NCBI GenBank assembly: GCA_020091685.1
Contig: CM034607.1
Location: 25,395,253 to 25,459,252, forward strand
Source of the DNA: Lutjanus erythropterus
Lineage: Eukaryota; Chordata; Actinopteri; Lutjaniformes; Lutjanidae
Length of the DNA: 64,000 bases
Direction: 5' to 3'
Part shown: positions 10,375 through 22,405 of the stretch, piece after piece
Layout: each line of letters opens with the position of its first letter
How positions within the stretch are numbered: the first letter of the stretch is position 1
Program-made: the position numbers and the translations under genes
The notes under the pieces: model-generated
Told to the model about the DNA's origin: nothing
Databases searched by the model: none
What the model saw: the letters and a program-made list of their open reading frames with translations, nothing else

Positions 10375-11029
10375 GTAAGAACAAACCAGAACATCATGCA
10401 AATATAGACGGATCATTTGACTTATTCAGCCAGCAAATAGGAGATGAAAGGAAGGGTCTCAGGTTATTTTTACTGACGAGGGACAGAGAGGAGACAGCAC
10501 TGACATGGGGTGAGCGTTACATAACGCACGACGTACATCAAATATTCCTGTTTTTTCTCCAATTGTATCACTTTAAGAGGAAATTTCCAGTCTTTTTTGA
10601 TCATTATGGGCCGCGTTAGATGGATTAGGGTGTAAAACTGTCGTGTTTTCCGTTATTTTCATCACTAAGCCGTAAATATGCAGCCTCTGAGCGCCATTGG
10701 TCGCATTTTTTGTGTTTTCTGCCGTCGGCCTTGCAAAGACAGACATCTTTTTGTACAGATCAGAAACATCCACCCAGCAGCAGCTGCAGCAGGACTGTTT
10801 TGGTATATATTTTTTTTCTAATTTTTTCATCGCGTGTTTATGTTTTTGCATGGGTATAAAACAGATGTATTAACAAAAATCTATGCGTAAACAGACTACG
10901 CATTCTTCCAACACATTTTGGGTTATTTATGCTTTTGAGATGCAGGTCCGGAACGTTAAAAATGTCGATTTTTTTAGACGAATAATCAGTTCTTTTGCCT
11001 CGTGATCGTCAAGCATCAGTCTGTGCCTG

Positions 11030-11110
11030 CGCGCTCCCGTCAAAGCCGCTGTCCTTCAGCACCACGTGAACGCGCCTGCAGAGGAGAGGAGAGGAGAGGA
11101 GAGGGGGGAT
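11030..11110. promoter_or_regulatory. CpG-rich patch with an E-box, possible promoter
   Basis: CpG dinucleotides cluster (GCCTGCGCGCTCCCG, GAACGCGCC) around a CACGTG E-box at 11063-11068. A (GGAGA)n run follows at about 11079-11105. It lies about 4 kb upstream of the C1orf216 coding exon and could be its promoter. This is inferred from composition and position only. Confidence 0.25.
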
Positions 11111-11253
11111 TGATTGACAGCAGCCTGAAGTCAGGATTAGAGAAATTTCCATTCTGAGGAGACATGTAAATATTTGATGCTAATAGAAGTGGAGTGTGCA
11201 GACCAGCCTGTAGTAATAGACGTTATAAACAAGGAGTTTGGTGTGACCTAGGA

Positions 11254-11283
11254 GTGTGTGTGTGTGTATGTGTGTGTGTGTGT
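11254..11283. repeat. (GT)n microsatellite
   Basis: Alternating GT with one TA interruption. Confidence 0.85.
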
Positions 11284-11299
11284 GAGGTTGGGGTGAGTT

Positions 11300-13870
11300 G
11301 GTGAACCAGATTTAATTTCCCTCAGTGTTATTGTTGTTTTGGCTCATGCATGCTTGTCCCATTGTTTTCTTGTTTGTTTTTTTTAGCTTATAAACTGCTG
11401 ATAATTTACATTTATGCTCCATTTTCCAAATTGTATCATAGCTTTTTAGGCTTTATAGGTGACGTGTTTTTGTATTTTCTCTGCAGTTGATGGTTTTGAA
11501 TGATGTTTGTAGGACAGTGTATTGCTGTAATGACAGAAAAAGAAAAATGAATGAGCATCACATTATAAAATAAAAAGTGACGGTTACAGTTACTGGTTAT
11601 GTCTCAGTAACTGAATTTCTTTGCAGATTACTGCAATATAACATTGATTAGGCACTTCAGAAGGTAACTTCTAAATGTCTGCTTTAATTTCTCATTAATT
11701 CACACAACTATATTGTTTTATTGTAGCTATATTATTTTAGTGGCATCTGTTATTTTCTATCTATCATTGCACCCATTATCACTAATAGGACTTATGAATG
11801 CTTCCGACCACCAGAGGGCAGTAACGACTAGTGTTCATACCTGTAAGTTACATTTTTATTGCCATGGGTTAGACAGCAGGATTTGGTAGAAGAAAACCCA
11901 CAGGAAGTGGGTTGCTACAGTGGCTAATCAATAATTGATGAATATATAATATGATGAACTGTATATATTATACTATGATGAAAAGCAGGCTGACTTTGCC
12001 TGAACTGTCTTGTGCCACCGTAAGCTCATCGACTGGGGAATAAGCTGTTTGTTTGCTGTCCTCTGCAGTTTCAGGTTAGACAAAAGTAACGATTAACAAG
12101 TCCATTTAAATTTGAGTAATTATAATTTTGTTACATGTCTAGTTACTGCCAAAAGTAGAGGCATGAGAGTATCATCGGTTATAACAAGTTTTTCATGTTA
12201 TAACAAGATATTTTCATGTTATTACACCATACAAAATTATCATGTCTAATTACATGGCTTTGTTGAATACTTAATAATGTGATTGGTCAATTTCAGCATT
12301 TGAACGTCTAACATCTGTTTTTTCTGTATGACAAACCATGAAGAATAGGCTGTTGCTAAAATTAATATTTTGTATCAAATTATTGCATTTTAGTTTTTGG
12401 TAAGTAACCATATAATAAGTGGGATCATTTACAGGGAGCATGTCAATATTGTGAAATAAACCCCTTCAGGATGATTCAAGACCCTGGCTGCATCACCCTG
12501 TCGAGGTTTATTTCACAGTAATGACCTGTTCACTGTGCATTATTCCTTTACATTACACAGCTTGTTACTTACAAAAAGGCCCAATAATTTGTCAAAAATA
12601 TTTAATTAAAAATGATTTTACTGTGTTAAAAATTAATTTATTGCTCCTCTATTGGTCCTAGAGTTTATGATCAGAACTTCATCCAAAGCAACACTCTGTT
12701 CTTCATAGCAACAGTTTGTTATTAATAGCAACAGTTTGTTATACAGAAATAACAGACCTTAGAATGAAGCAATTAACAAGATAAATAGTATATTGTGTAG
12801 CAAGAATAAAAAACATCTTGTTATGATCTTGATCTGTTTTTATTTTTCTGGCATGGCAGCAATACACTTCCATATGTTTGTGCACAAAATCGACTTGCAG
12901 AGACTACGAACTGCTCAAAGGGTTGCAGCCCGGTCTCATGGCAAAGCGTGTAATAGACCAGCTGATCCACTAGAAAGTACCGTGTCAGTGTCAGTGTTTT
13001 GCCTCAGCTAGATGTGTTAAGTAGTATTAAGAGTGAAAAAGTTCATGCAGGGACAGGACTTTGACACGGGAGACTGCCTTACCCTGTCCAAGTAATTTTG
13101 TTACCTGAACCCAGACTGTGACGGTCACCTGAAATGTTTCTCAGCAAGCTTTATTTTGAAAGTCTAACTGGGTGTTGCATATGTATTATTGTAAACCTGA
13201 CTGCACAATGAGAATGTGTGTACTTTTAACACTCAGGCGAGACAAAATGTGACACTGTCACGGTGGACTGGTGGGTCTATTACACTGTGGCGTGACACCA
13301 GGTTTGGTCAAACTGTTATAATCGGTGGCTGATGTTGGTGTTGAAAAGCTTGGCTTGTTTCAAGAACTCTTGAGCCTCTGGGAAGTTCCATTATGGAAGA
13401 TTGGAGAGATTACCGTCAAAAAACTTTGAATTAACAAGTGATGTTTTGTCTAGAAATCAAACTCGTGAGCCAAACAAAGCAGGAAAACAGAGCAGTGGTG
13501 AAGAGGACAGTGTGAATGTGGTAGCTTGTTGCATTCATGGGGTTGCTGTTATGACTCACAGAAGAGGTTTAAAAACACTCTTTGTGCTTTTGATTGTTAA
13601 CTATAATTTGTTTTGGAGATTTTCTGTCGCTATTTTTTCCTTCCCAACCAGGATCAGATTAAATTTGGCCTGGACGGTACTTGAAAGAAGCAGGTTCCTG
13701 TTTTGGAGTTGATAAATCAAATGATATTGGATCCAATACAGTATTTAAGGCTGTAATTAAGCATTTAAGGCTGCACTGGGTATCTAAATTTGTTGCTTGC
13801 TGGTTAATTTTGTCTAACACAAGTAGACATACAAGAGCTTGTTGTAAGGGTGCAAATCAGAGCAAACCTG
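11300..13870. other. Intergenic, repeat fragments, no gene seen
   Basis: AT-rich DNA. At 12451-12462 and 12505-12516, GTGAAATAAACC and GGTTTATTTCAC are perfect inverted repeats bracketing GCTGCATCACCCTGTCG, which suggests a fragment of a palindromic DNA element. A TATA/GTTATAACAAG-rich stretch lies at 12175-12240. The open frames here have no recognisable product. Confidence 0.45.
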
Positions 13871-13879
13871 AGAAACAGT

Positions 13880-14051
13880 TTTCAATACTCCAAGCCTTTT
13901 TCCCCCTTTATTTGACAACAGTTAAGCTACAGATAGGGAAATGGGACAAAAGAGAGCTACAGCATGAAGCAGAGGTCCCTGGCCAGAATCCAACTAGGAA
14001 ACTTTGCAGTTGCCTGGTATGGGACTCAACCACTAGGCCACCAGGACGCTT
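13880..14051 (-). mobile_element. tRNA-derived SINE fragment
   Basis: On the minus strand the head reads GCGTCCTGGTGGCCTAGTGG then TTGAGTCCC, with TGGCCTAGTGG as a Pol III A box. About 35 bp later comes AGTTGGATTCTGGCC, a degraded B box (GGTTCGATTC-like). Downstream is CTCTGCTTCATGCTGTAGC and a T/C-rich tail ending near 13895. This is the layout of a tRNA-derived SINE. The coding-like frame over this region is incidental. Confidence 0.7.
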
Positions 14052-14892
14052 AACTTACTGTTCTTCCATCAAATAGCTCTGGTTCTTGAACCAATTTGTT
14101 CTAGATTCTTGGAACCTTTTTGCTATCTAGCAAACATGCGTCGTGTTGTACAATGCAAGAAATGTAAAATGAGGTGCAGTTCTTGCTGCGAATAAATTCT
14201 TGGCAGTGATTAATTGATTAATGATTAATCACTAATATATCAAATATCACAAAGAATTATTTCCTATTATTTTATAAAAGCACTGCAACTAATCACTGCA
14301 TTGTTTTTGTTTTGCAGTTGTACATTGATAATTCAAATATTGATCAAGTTGAAATATGTCATATATTTATTGTAATTAATCAAAAAATGACCATTATATG
14401 TCATTAGAAATTAAAGAAACATGCCAAATTGAAATACTCACGACTCTGACAACAACGCTACAGCCAGGGTCTCCTTTGTTTGCCCATTTCCTGTTAATTA
14501 GAGTTCAAATTAATGCCGAATGTTCACTGAATGAGTTAGTGTTTCTTTTTTAGTCGTAAGACATCGTTAATAATCTTTAACAAGGAGTAGACATTTATAA
14601 CTTTTAAATTGAACAATTTGTTAATGGAGTCTGACAGTTTTAAACAGCTGATTTACAGTGTAGGACTCATCGCTGCTTTTTATTGTCAAATTATAATGTT
14701 GTGTTAAATATCGTATCGTACGGACTTTTTATTATTATATTATTGTACCATGAGTTTTTGGTATCATTGCAGAACTGGCATGTTGGCTGTCATGGATTAT
14801 GTATCTCGAGAATGTTTCAGTTCTGTGCAAACTGATTTTTATCAGGCTCCAACAGATTGTTAATATTATTCTGGATTATTTGTTTATTATTT

Positions 14893-15125
14893 TCTCTTTC
14901 TCTTTAATCGATTAGTTGTTTGGTCTGTTAAAAGGGAAAATGGTGAGAAATGTTGATCAGTGTTTCCTAAAGCTGAAGATGTCTTCAAATGTCTTGATTT
15001 GTCCAGAACCCAAAAATACTTTCACTGTCATAAAAGAGTAAAGAAACCAGAAAATATTCACATTTTAAGAATCTGGATTCAAAGAATTATGACCTTTTTT
15101 TCATCAATTAATTGTTGCAGCTCTA
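14893..15125 (-). repeat. Dispersed AT-rich repeat, copy 2
   Basis: Starts with TTTAATCGATTAGTTGTTTGG and ends with AATTAATTGTTGCAGCTCTA, the reverse orientation of the element at 1963-2158. The open frame inside it is not a gene. Confidence 0.6.
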
Positions 15126-15230
15126 ATTTTTGCCTTGTTCTGATATGAAGTTAAAGTTTTGGATGTTTAGAAGGAAAAACATTCACATAAACAGTAAACT
15201 GATGCCTTTGTTCTGTCCCTTGTTGTTTCA

Positions 15231-15253
15231 GTGAGTCTCAGTCAAGGTCAGTG
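15231..15253 (+). other. Acceptor and short 5' leader of the C1orf216 coding exon
   Basis: TTGTTGTTTCAG ends at 15231, a good pyrimidine tract and AG, only 22 bases before the ATG. It shows that the coding exon is spliced to at least one upstream exon. Confidence 0.6.
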
Positions 15254-16324
15254 ATGCTTCACCATCAGGACCAACCTGTGAACTCGGCCTACGGAGGGAA
15301 AGGAGGCTCCAACAGTGACTCTTCCTCCTCGCTGCGAAACAGGAAGTGTGACAAAGATGGCAACTTCAACTTCCTGCCAGACAAAGATGGAGATGGCTTT
15401 ACCAGCAACAGAGGAGGAGGAGGAGGAGGAGATGAGAATCGAAACCAGGTGCGTCCCCGCAATTTGGGCCCGATGGGTCGTGACGCAGGCTCAGGGGTCC
15501 TGTCACCGCGCTCCCGCATGCCCTGCTGGAGCCCCCTGGAGCCCCTGCCCGAAATCGAGAGCGGGGAAGATAGTTACGGCCGAGTGCCCCCTGACGGAGC
15601 GGAGGAACGCAGAATGGAGGAGGAGGGGAGACGGGAGATGACGAATGAGGAGAAGCAGAGAGAGAAGAGGGAGGAGCAGATGAGGAAAAGAAGCTTGGGT
15701 TACAAAGGAAGGGAGGAAGAGGAAGACGAGGTGGAGGACTGCGACGAATGGGGGGGCGACAGCGACTCTGAGTCTGAGATCAGCTGCCGGTCCGGTGGCA
15801 GCATGTCCTCCCTCAACATGGACAGTGGCGGCGAAGGGATGCTCATGGGAGGCTGGGACCGCATCGGAGTCGGGGAACCAAAATCCAACCAGCAGGAAAG
15901 CAACCCAACCGGAAACCGCAACACAGACCCTGCTGCGAGACAAAGAAGCTTCAGCCGCAAGTCGCTGACAGGAAGCAACCTGGGAAACCTTCAAGAGGAA
16001 GGTGCAGAAGACCAAGACGAAGATGACGAGTCCTCAGACTCTGACGGCGAGCTGCCAGAGCTGATGGATGCGGTGTGGACGCTGCGAGACCGTGAACGCT
16101 TCAAGGCCCAAGAGATGGAGAAGCACCAAGTGCAGCTGACCATGTACCGCCGCTTGGCACTGATCCGCTGGGTCCGCACCCTGCAGAGCCGCATCCAGGA
16201 GCAGCAGAACCGCCTGCAGTCCAGCTTTGACGTCATCCTCACGCAAAGGAAGGAACTACTGCGCATGGGCGCTGCCGCCGCTGTGGCCAACGCATCACCC
16301 CCTGCCGCTGTCAGCCAATCATAA
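15254..16324 (+). CDS. C1orf216: C1orf216 homologue (UPF0500 family)
   Basis: A single 356-codon exon ending in TAA. The function of this vertebrate family is unknown. The C-terminal third carries the family signature: from about residue 270, DAVWTLRDRERFKAQEMEKH, then TMYRRLALIRWVRTLQ and SSFDVILTQRKELLR to about 338. It is strongly predicted helical and I recognise it from the C-terminus of human C1orf216. The rest is low in complexity and probably disordered: a glycine run near residues 53-59, a glutamate/arginine-rich stretch at about 115-165 and acidic serine clusters at about 165-182 and 250-266. At roughly 230 residues from memory, human C1orf216 is shorter; the difference lies in the disordered part. 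ATG 15254 was chosen because GTG at 15251 is not a normal eukaryotic start and a purine lies at -3. The frame stays open back to the acceptor at 15231, so an upstream coding exon is not excluded. Confidence 0.88.
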   Translation: MLHHQDQPVNSAYGGKGGSNSDSSSSLRNRKCDKDGNFNFLPDKDGDGFTSNRGGGGGGDENRNQVRPRNLGPMGRDAGSGVLSPRSRMPCWSPLEPLPEIESGEDSYGRVPPDGAEERRMEEEGRREMTNEEKQREKREEQMRKRSLGYKGREEEEDEVEDCDEWGGDSDSESEISCRSGGSMSSLNMDSGGEGMLMGGWDRIGVGEPKSNQQESNPTGNRNTDPAARQRSFSRKSLTGSNLGNLQEEGAEDQDEDDESSDSDGELPELMDAVWTLRDRERFKAQEMEKHQVQLTMYRRLALIRWVRTLQSRIQEQQNRLQSSFDVILTQRKELLRMGAAAAVANASPPAAVSQS

Positions 16325-17610
16325 AAAGGAAGAGAGGGGTGATGAACTGAAACAGGAAGTGGTTAGAAACAGCATTTTTGTCCTGTTTGCTTCTGTCCTG
16401 AAAAAGACAATCTCCTGTCACCCTGTCTGATATTTTTGAGCCTCACACTCATGTTTCTGATTGTAATGACACAAAATGTATGTTTTTGTTGATTTCCTTT
16501 AGTGGTGTCCCATCCAGAGCGTCAATAAATGTATCAACCTAAGACTGGACTTAAAGGGATAATTCAGATTATTTGAAGTGGGTTTGTATGAGGTACTTGT
16601 CCATCAGTGTGTTACTTACAGTAGACAAAGGTTGGCACGTCCCCAGTTTGGAGAAACAGAGAGGAGCACCAGCACAGAAGTTACGCAATGACAAGTAAAA
16701 AGTATTTCAACTGCCTAAAAAAGGATGTAGGCTATATTTAGAATATTTCAATGTTTTTTCTTGCCGTGAAAAGTCTTTTCTGATGCGAAACCACCATTAC
16801 ACAAGCCAAATATCGCTCCCTTCAGACCTACCAGACTGTCATGGTTTGTTATTTCCTGTCTTATTTTGAAGTTCTTACCTTCCCTCTTGTATCTGGTTTC
16901 ACTTCCTGTCTTTGTCTTTCACTTGCCCTGATTAGTTTCCCTCTGTATTTGGTCTTGTGACCATCCTCTCTTAGTTGCCAGTTTGTTGTTGTCCTCCATG
17001 TCGAGTATCCCAGCCATTTCTGTGTTATTTTGAACTTATTAAATCACTTTGAACGGTTGCTGCTCAGTCTTCAGTCTACATTTTTGGGTCCATCCTTTGT
17101 TACCATGTCGCTTGACTCCACAGGTGAAATCAGCCATTTTGCCCCTTTGAACACAGGAGTTTCTGCTGGTCCACCCACTGCCTCAATCTGTTTGTTTATT
17201 TGTCTTGTTGAATCCAAACTAACCTTTTAATACACCAACTCACTAACTAGCGATAAATAGGCCTACCTCATACATCCCCTCTCGAAATAATCCGAACTAC
17301 GCCTTTAACCCTGGTACCAAAATGTATTATTTTGGATGTATTCTGGTCAAAGCAACGAGATGATGAACACTTTGCTGTGAGATTAATATCAAAAATATTA
17401 TGTGTCTGTATTCTTTGTCTTGACTTGTGCGTAGAAAAAAAAAACTGCTGTACCAAAAAAAGTATTTGAAAATAAATATCATGTAGATTTTGCATAGTTA
17501 GATTATTTATACCCTGAGATAATGCTGTATATATAGAGATGATAAGTAAATTAATTCAAAGAATAAATAAAATGATCTTATATCTGAGCATGTCTGTGTC
17601 CTTGTTTGTT
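16325..17610 (+). other. C1orf216: 3' UTR of the C1orf216 homologue with alternative poly(A) signals
   Basis: An AATAAA lies at 16524-16529, about 200 bp after the stop. A second plausible site is the AATAAATAAA near 17562-17572, followed by a GT/T-rich stretch (GTCTGTGTCCTTGTTTG) typical of downstream cleavage elements. Which signal is used cannot be told from sequence, so the right boundary is approximate. The translated frames in this stretch are not protein-like. Confidence 0.4.
16524..16529 (+). terminator. Proximal poly(A) signal AATAAA
   Basis: Canonical hexamer about 200 bp after the C1orf216 stop codon. Confidence 0.45.
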
Positions 17611-17614
17611 TGCA

Positions 17615-18930
17615 TTTTTTAAATAAAAGTTTTAATAGATTATGAAGAGAGGAAGTCCAGGTTGCATCTTATCTCAGGTTAGAAACTCCTCAATACTCAA
17701 ACCAACATTGCTTATCAACTTTTATATCTGTTACCTAGCTACCATACACCGAAACATTAAAAATTAGAGCAAAAACAGCGATAGGCCCTTCAAGACAGAT
17801 GAGTTAGGTTTGTTAGGTGAAGATAAGGTGTTAGTAACATCTGTAGAGATATCCAGAGACGTTCTTTATTAGGACATTGACAACAACAACAACAATAATG
17901 ATAATAAATGAAACGTCCAGGTATTATGGTCATACATAATGCCTGTCTAACAGCCCCTGCGCATCCCAACAGCAAGATGCAGTGTAATGATGATCTGAGT
18001 TTAGTAATAAATCTGCCATTAATTCCCCATTGGTATTTACTCGCCTGTTTTCTCATGCAGCGAAAGGGAAAGTCATAACTGATAAGATCAGGGCACAAAG
18101 AGGACACTGAGAGTGCACAGACAGACAGAGGAGACAGATCGTATGCAGACTGTTAGAGGGAAAACGAGGAATAGCCTGCACACAAATCTGTTTTATTGTA
18201 ATTTATTACCCTGCGTTCAGCTCAGAGACAGTGGCTCTACAGTGAGCCAACATCTCTCCCTCTTCAGCCGCCCAGTTCACACAGAGTGACAGTGAGTTAC
18301 CATGGTCACGGGGACGCTCTGTGTCTCTGTCACTATGAAACTTTCTCGTGATTCTCAATAAGAGGATTTTAGGCCAGTATGCCTTTGGACAACGGCGTCT
18401 AGTAATATGAGATACCTTTTGGTTAACATACAGGTTCCAATACGTTCTCATCTCTCAATCACTTAATTCTCATGCGAAACAAGAGGAAGACTCAAACCCA
18501 GTTCTTCATGAAAAATCTAATTATTTGTTAAATGGACTTTCTGTACACACAGGACAAAGTCTGAACCCCAAAACCCAGTTTGTAGGGCTTTAGTTGACAG
18601 AGACGCACAAACGCACCCCTACAGCATCAAAGACCACCTTTCCTGTATGTAAAGTTTTACCTCACTTTGCTCTACTATTATAGGATATGCCAGGCAGCCA
18701 TCATATGTAGAGATGCGTAGAGGTGTGTATTTGACCACATGGTTAAAAGCAAGTACTGCATAAAAACTCTTTTTAACATTAGTTTTCTTCCGACTTTATG
18801 TACAGGAATGTGGTCAACTCAGGTGTGACATCATTCCCAGCTCAGACTTTTGACCTCTGAGGTAAATGGTACGCAACATAAGGGTGCTTGCTTATTTCCT
18901 GTTTAACCACAAGTTTGCCTGTTAATTAAC
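17615..18930. other. Intergenic, no gene seen
   Basis: Mixed AT-rich sequence with an ACAACAACAACAATAATG run near 17880-17900. No open frame shows family resemblance, and no clear repeat family is recognised apart from simple sequence. Confidence 0.45.
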
Positions 18931-18934
18931 ACTG

Positions 18935-19315
18935 CCGCTGGCTACATTGACGTGATACTGCTGTTAGCCAGTGTTAGTGAACACTATCAAACACTGTAGC
19001 TACTGATGCGAACACCGTTGTTAGCTACTGTTTTAACACAACCGTTAGCTACTGTTAGCGTTAGTAAGTCAGCAACTACGTACAGGTGGAAAGTGAAACT
19101 TAGGACAGCTTAATACTTTTGTTAGAAGATGTATTTAAGAGTTTGGGAAATTATGACTTCTTTAACACAATTTTCCCACTTTAAAATAGGAACATTGCCT
19201 TGGCAACTGACAATCTGTAGCTAATTTTTTTTCCCAAAGCTCTTATTACCATGGTTACCAAACAGTTGAGATAGAATCTATGTGTTAAGTTGTTTCTGTT
19301 AAAGGGCCCAAATCA
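18935..19315. repeat. Dispersed repeat copy, homologous to 38640-39480
   Basis: Shared ordered blocks include GTTAGCTACTGTTAG-like words, AGTGAACAC, CAGGTG with AGAAAGT, CTTAATA, TATTTAAGA with TTTGGGAAA, and ACCATGGTTACCAAACAGTT. The same order and orientation are found at about 38640-39480. Non-coding. Confidence 0.6.
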
Positions 19316-19489
19316 GCATGTTGATTTCAAGTAGCAGGTTTATCAAATCCCCTCAGAGCAGATACAACTAAAGAAGGGCAGTTTTTATCTTCTATAGCTG
19401 TACTTGCTGTACCGGAGCCTTAGGGCGAATGACCTCTCAGCTAACAATTGCCTCTTTGTCAGCTGAACAAAGTTGGTTTGTATCGGCTC

Positions 19490-19860
19490 ATCACACGGGG
19501 TTGGGGCGTGTGTGTGCTGCGGGGAGTGTGATAGCCGTGTGAGGGCTCGGGCGTCAATCTTTATGGGCATGGCTGATGCTGCCGCCGCCGCGGGCACTCC
19601 GAGATCATCTCACCTCTTTTCCGTGTGTGTGTGTTACATGTGTGTATGTTCACTGAGATACCAGCCGCGTTGCCACCCTATAATCTCCATCCAGAGCGAG
19701 TGATGCATGCGGGGGGGCCCCCGGGGAGCCTGTCAGTCTGCGCCCCGGGGCCCTGCAGGTCTATCCGGCCGCGGCAAACAGACGCTGGTCCGGTTGCGCG
19801 CAGGAGAGCCAAACCCCGGGGCAAGTTTGGGATAATCCCCAGCTATGCCTTCTAACTAAC
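19490..19860. other. CpG-rich island without an assigned gene
   Basis: GC content rises sharply, with GCTGCCGCCGCCGCGGGC, a GGGGGGGCCCCCGGGG palindromic tract near 19710 and CCGGCCGCGG near 19767. Short open frames exist on both strands but none resembles a known protein. This could be an unannotated promoter, a CpG island of a distal regulatory element, or an untranslated first exon. Confidence 0.35.
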
Positions 19861-19869
19861 TCCCGTTTA

Positions 19870-21180
19870 TTTTCTAAGCTTATCATCGCCGCTCCTGGAC
19901 GCAGGCATCGCACTGAAAGTCTTAGTCGATTTACATATCGATCCCTTGTTCTCTGGCTGAAGGTGGAGGTTTGAGAGGCATGAAAGCACAGGGATAACAT
20001 GTTTACACCGGAGCAGGGACGTGTAAGCAACCTACAAGCAGCCACCTCTTTAAAAAAAGGACACCAAGGAGGAACAAACACGCCTTTGATGGTGATTTTG
20101 TAAACCACCGAGACGTGATTTCAGGGTAGTTAGGAGAGGTCATAAATTCATCCAAATAAAGCTTGTGAAACAAAGAGAAATCAGCCCAAAGGCTGCAAGA
20201 TTTACACAATGAAAGTGGTACATGAGCAAATATTTTCTTTTCTTTTTTTGCATTTCTTTATTTAATGTATAGTTGAGAGCATTTTACCAACTATAAAGAA
20301 ATAGCCTTGCAGTTACAGAGAGCGTCGCAAGTCTGAAACATATGAATTACTTGACTTAAAACCCTTTCTTTCTCATTATCCTTTAAAAAAAACAAAAAAC
20401 AAAAACTGTATTCATGCTATAAAACGTACAATAATTATTTTAGATTCTGAAACAGGGATGTATACATGTTAACATGTTGGGAGACAAATAAGGAAGTTTT
20501 AAGACAAAAATACTGGTCACAAGACCAAGAAATCTTTTCCTTAGGCAGCAGGTCAAGAAAGGGGGAAAACTAAACAACGGAAACATCTTTATTTGTTAAG
20601 TTCATAAAGTAAAAAAAATACAAGTAAAATCAATCTGCATTATGTTCTAAAAAGTTTGCATATAGGTTCACATCAGATATATGTTATATGCCAATATAGA
20701 CTGAAAAAAAAGGTAACTACTTGTTGTTTATAAGCAATAATTAGACTTTTAGCTGTGGAAAATCCTTCTTGGTCGGATGAATCTTTAGAACAGAATAAGA
20801 AGTCAATCAATTCTGTAAATGTTAAATCAATATCAAGGGTTTTTCAGTTTCTAATAAGCAAATGTTAGTAGGTTGTATATGTTTTAAATTATAGTTGTTC
20901 ATGTGTACAACCGACTGCTGATATCAAAAGTTACATAAATAACTGGATGTTGAACCAGATTCTCATGTTTCCAGTACTTTACAGAAAGATCAGAGGTCAA
21001 ATGGTCCCATGAGCAGCAGACCTCCACCCTGGTGAACTAAAGCGTCCACACTGGAGGAGGACAAACACCATCACAACCTGGTGCACCAGCATTTCCTCTT
21101 ATTAATGACTTATAACCAGTGGCAGAAGAAGAGCTTTAATCTTTTAGGCCACTTAAAAATCATGTGATAACCTACATTCA
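19870..21180. other. Intergenic, no gene seen
   Basis: AT-rich sequence with A-rich runs around 20385-20405. The long-frame translations are not protein-like. The segment 20985-21075 (CTCCACCCTGGTGAAC) looks unique but unassigned. Confidence 0.4.
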
Positions 21181-21419
21181 AAATGTCATTTAAGTAAAAG
21201 TATTAGCATCAAAATGTACTTCAGAGTAGAAAGAGTAAAAGTACTCATGATGCAGAATGGCCCATTTCAGAATAATATACATTATATTATTGAATTATAG
21301 GCTAAATGGTGATGCATTAATGTGCACATTATTAAGAGGTGAAGCTACCTTTTCACTTTATATACTGCAGTGTAGCTTGTGAATTTCACCAAGGGGTCAA
21401 TAAAGTCTTATCTTTGAGT

Positions 21420-21700
21420 TTCAGTAATTTCTTAAGAAAAAATGTTCAAAATTTCCTGATTCCAGTTTATCAAATGGGAATATTTGCTGCTTTCTTTAGT
21501 CCTCTCCGACAGTAAACAATATCTTTGGGTTATGAACAAAGCTCACCATTTGACGATGTCATCTCAGCTTTGTGAAACATTAATCTCCATTTTTCTATAT
21601 TTTCTGACATTTTATAGATCCAACAACTAATCGATTAATCAAGAAAACAGTCAACAGATTTATCAGCAATGAAAATAATCAGTAGTTGCAGGCCCAAATA
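21420..21700 (+). repeat. Dispersed AT-rich repeat, copy 3
   Basis: The most complete copy. It runs from TTTCAGTAATTTC through GTCCTCTCCGACAGTAAAC and TATCTTTGGGTTATG, then TTTTCTGACATTTTATAGA, then AACTAATCGATTAATCAAG, ending GTAGTTGCAGGCCC. Confidence 0.65.
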
Positions 21701-22405
21701 AGACATCATAATTTATTTGTTGATTATATTTCCTATTATTAGTCTGAATTTGTTATGTAATTACTAACCTAGGTATAAAATAAATGTATAGCTGGTTGAA
21801 AAGCACATAGAATAGAAGTATAAAGTTCAAGTTCAAGTACCTCAAAATTGTACTTGAGTAAATGTAGACTACTTAGGCATACACTGACCCTGCTTATAAT
21901 TGATCCATAAAGCATTATGGTTCATTAGTCAGCAACAACGCCATTACTTACAATTTATAGCCTGCAAGGGTGAAGAAGAAAGACGACTCCATTATATTTA
22001 TATACATTTGAGACTGTGTTGGATATTTAGTACCCTGAACATGTTCCTTGATGTTGGTGTGACTGTGGGGACTCCTGCTGTGGGCAACAAACCTGCTAAT
22101 TCAGTCAGTAATAATAATAATAAAAAAAAACCGAATGAAAACGACAGGTTTGGTGTTAGATGCACATGTTCCTGGGGAGCAGAGAGGTGTGCACAGCTGG
22201 CTCCCACTGTGACATGTAGTGTCATGAGGAGGGTTTGGTAAACGCGTCCAAACAACAGTAGGACCACAGAATTCCTATGTCTAAAAATGATTTTAATTAG
22301 GATGATTACACACATACATTGTGTTTGGGGTTTCTAATCTGAAGCATCACATCAGAAATCATATGATATTCCTGATTTTGAGCTATTTTTGATGCGGTCT
22401 TAAGT

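Noticed and set aside
10185..10619. 144-codon plus-strand frame
   Set aside because: Charged low-complexity peptide from GGA repeats; a strong splice donor at 10375 lies inside it, so a non-coding exon is more likely.
13681..14076. 131-codon plus-strand frame
   Set aside because: Its right half is a minus-strand tRNA-derived SINE and the left half has no protein-like features.
15251..15253. GTG as the start of the C1orf216 frame
   Set aside because: GTG is not a normal start in vertebrates; the ATG immediately following is preferred.
15503..16015. 170-codon minus-strand frame opposite C1orf216
   Set aside because: Antisense shadow of the GC-rich coding exon; the plus-strand frame carries the conserved C1orf216 block.
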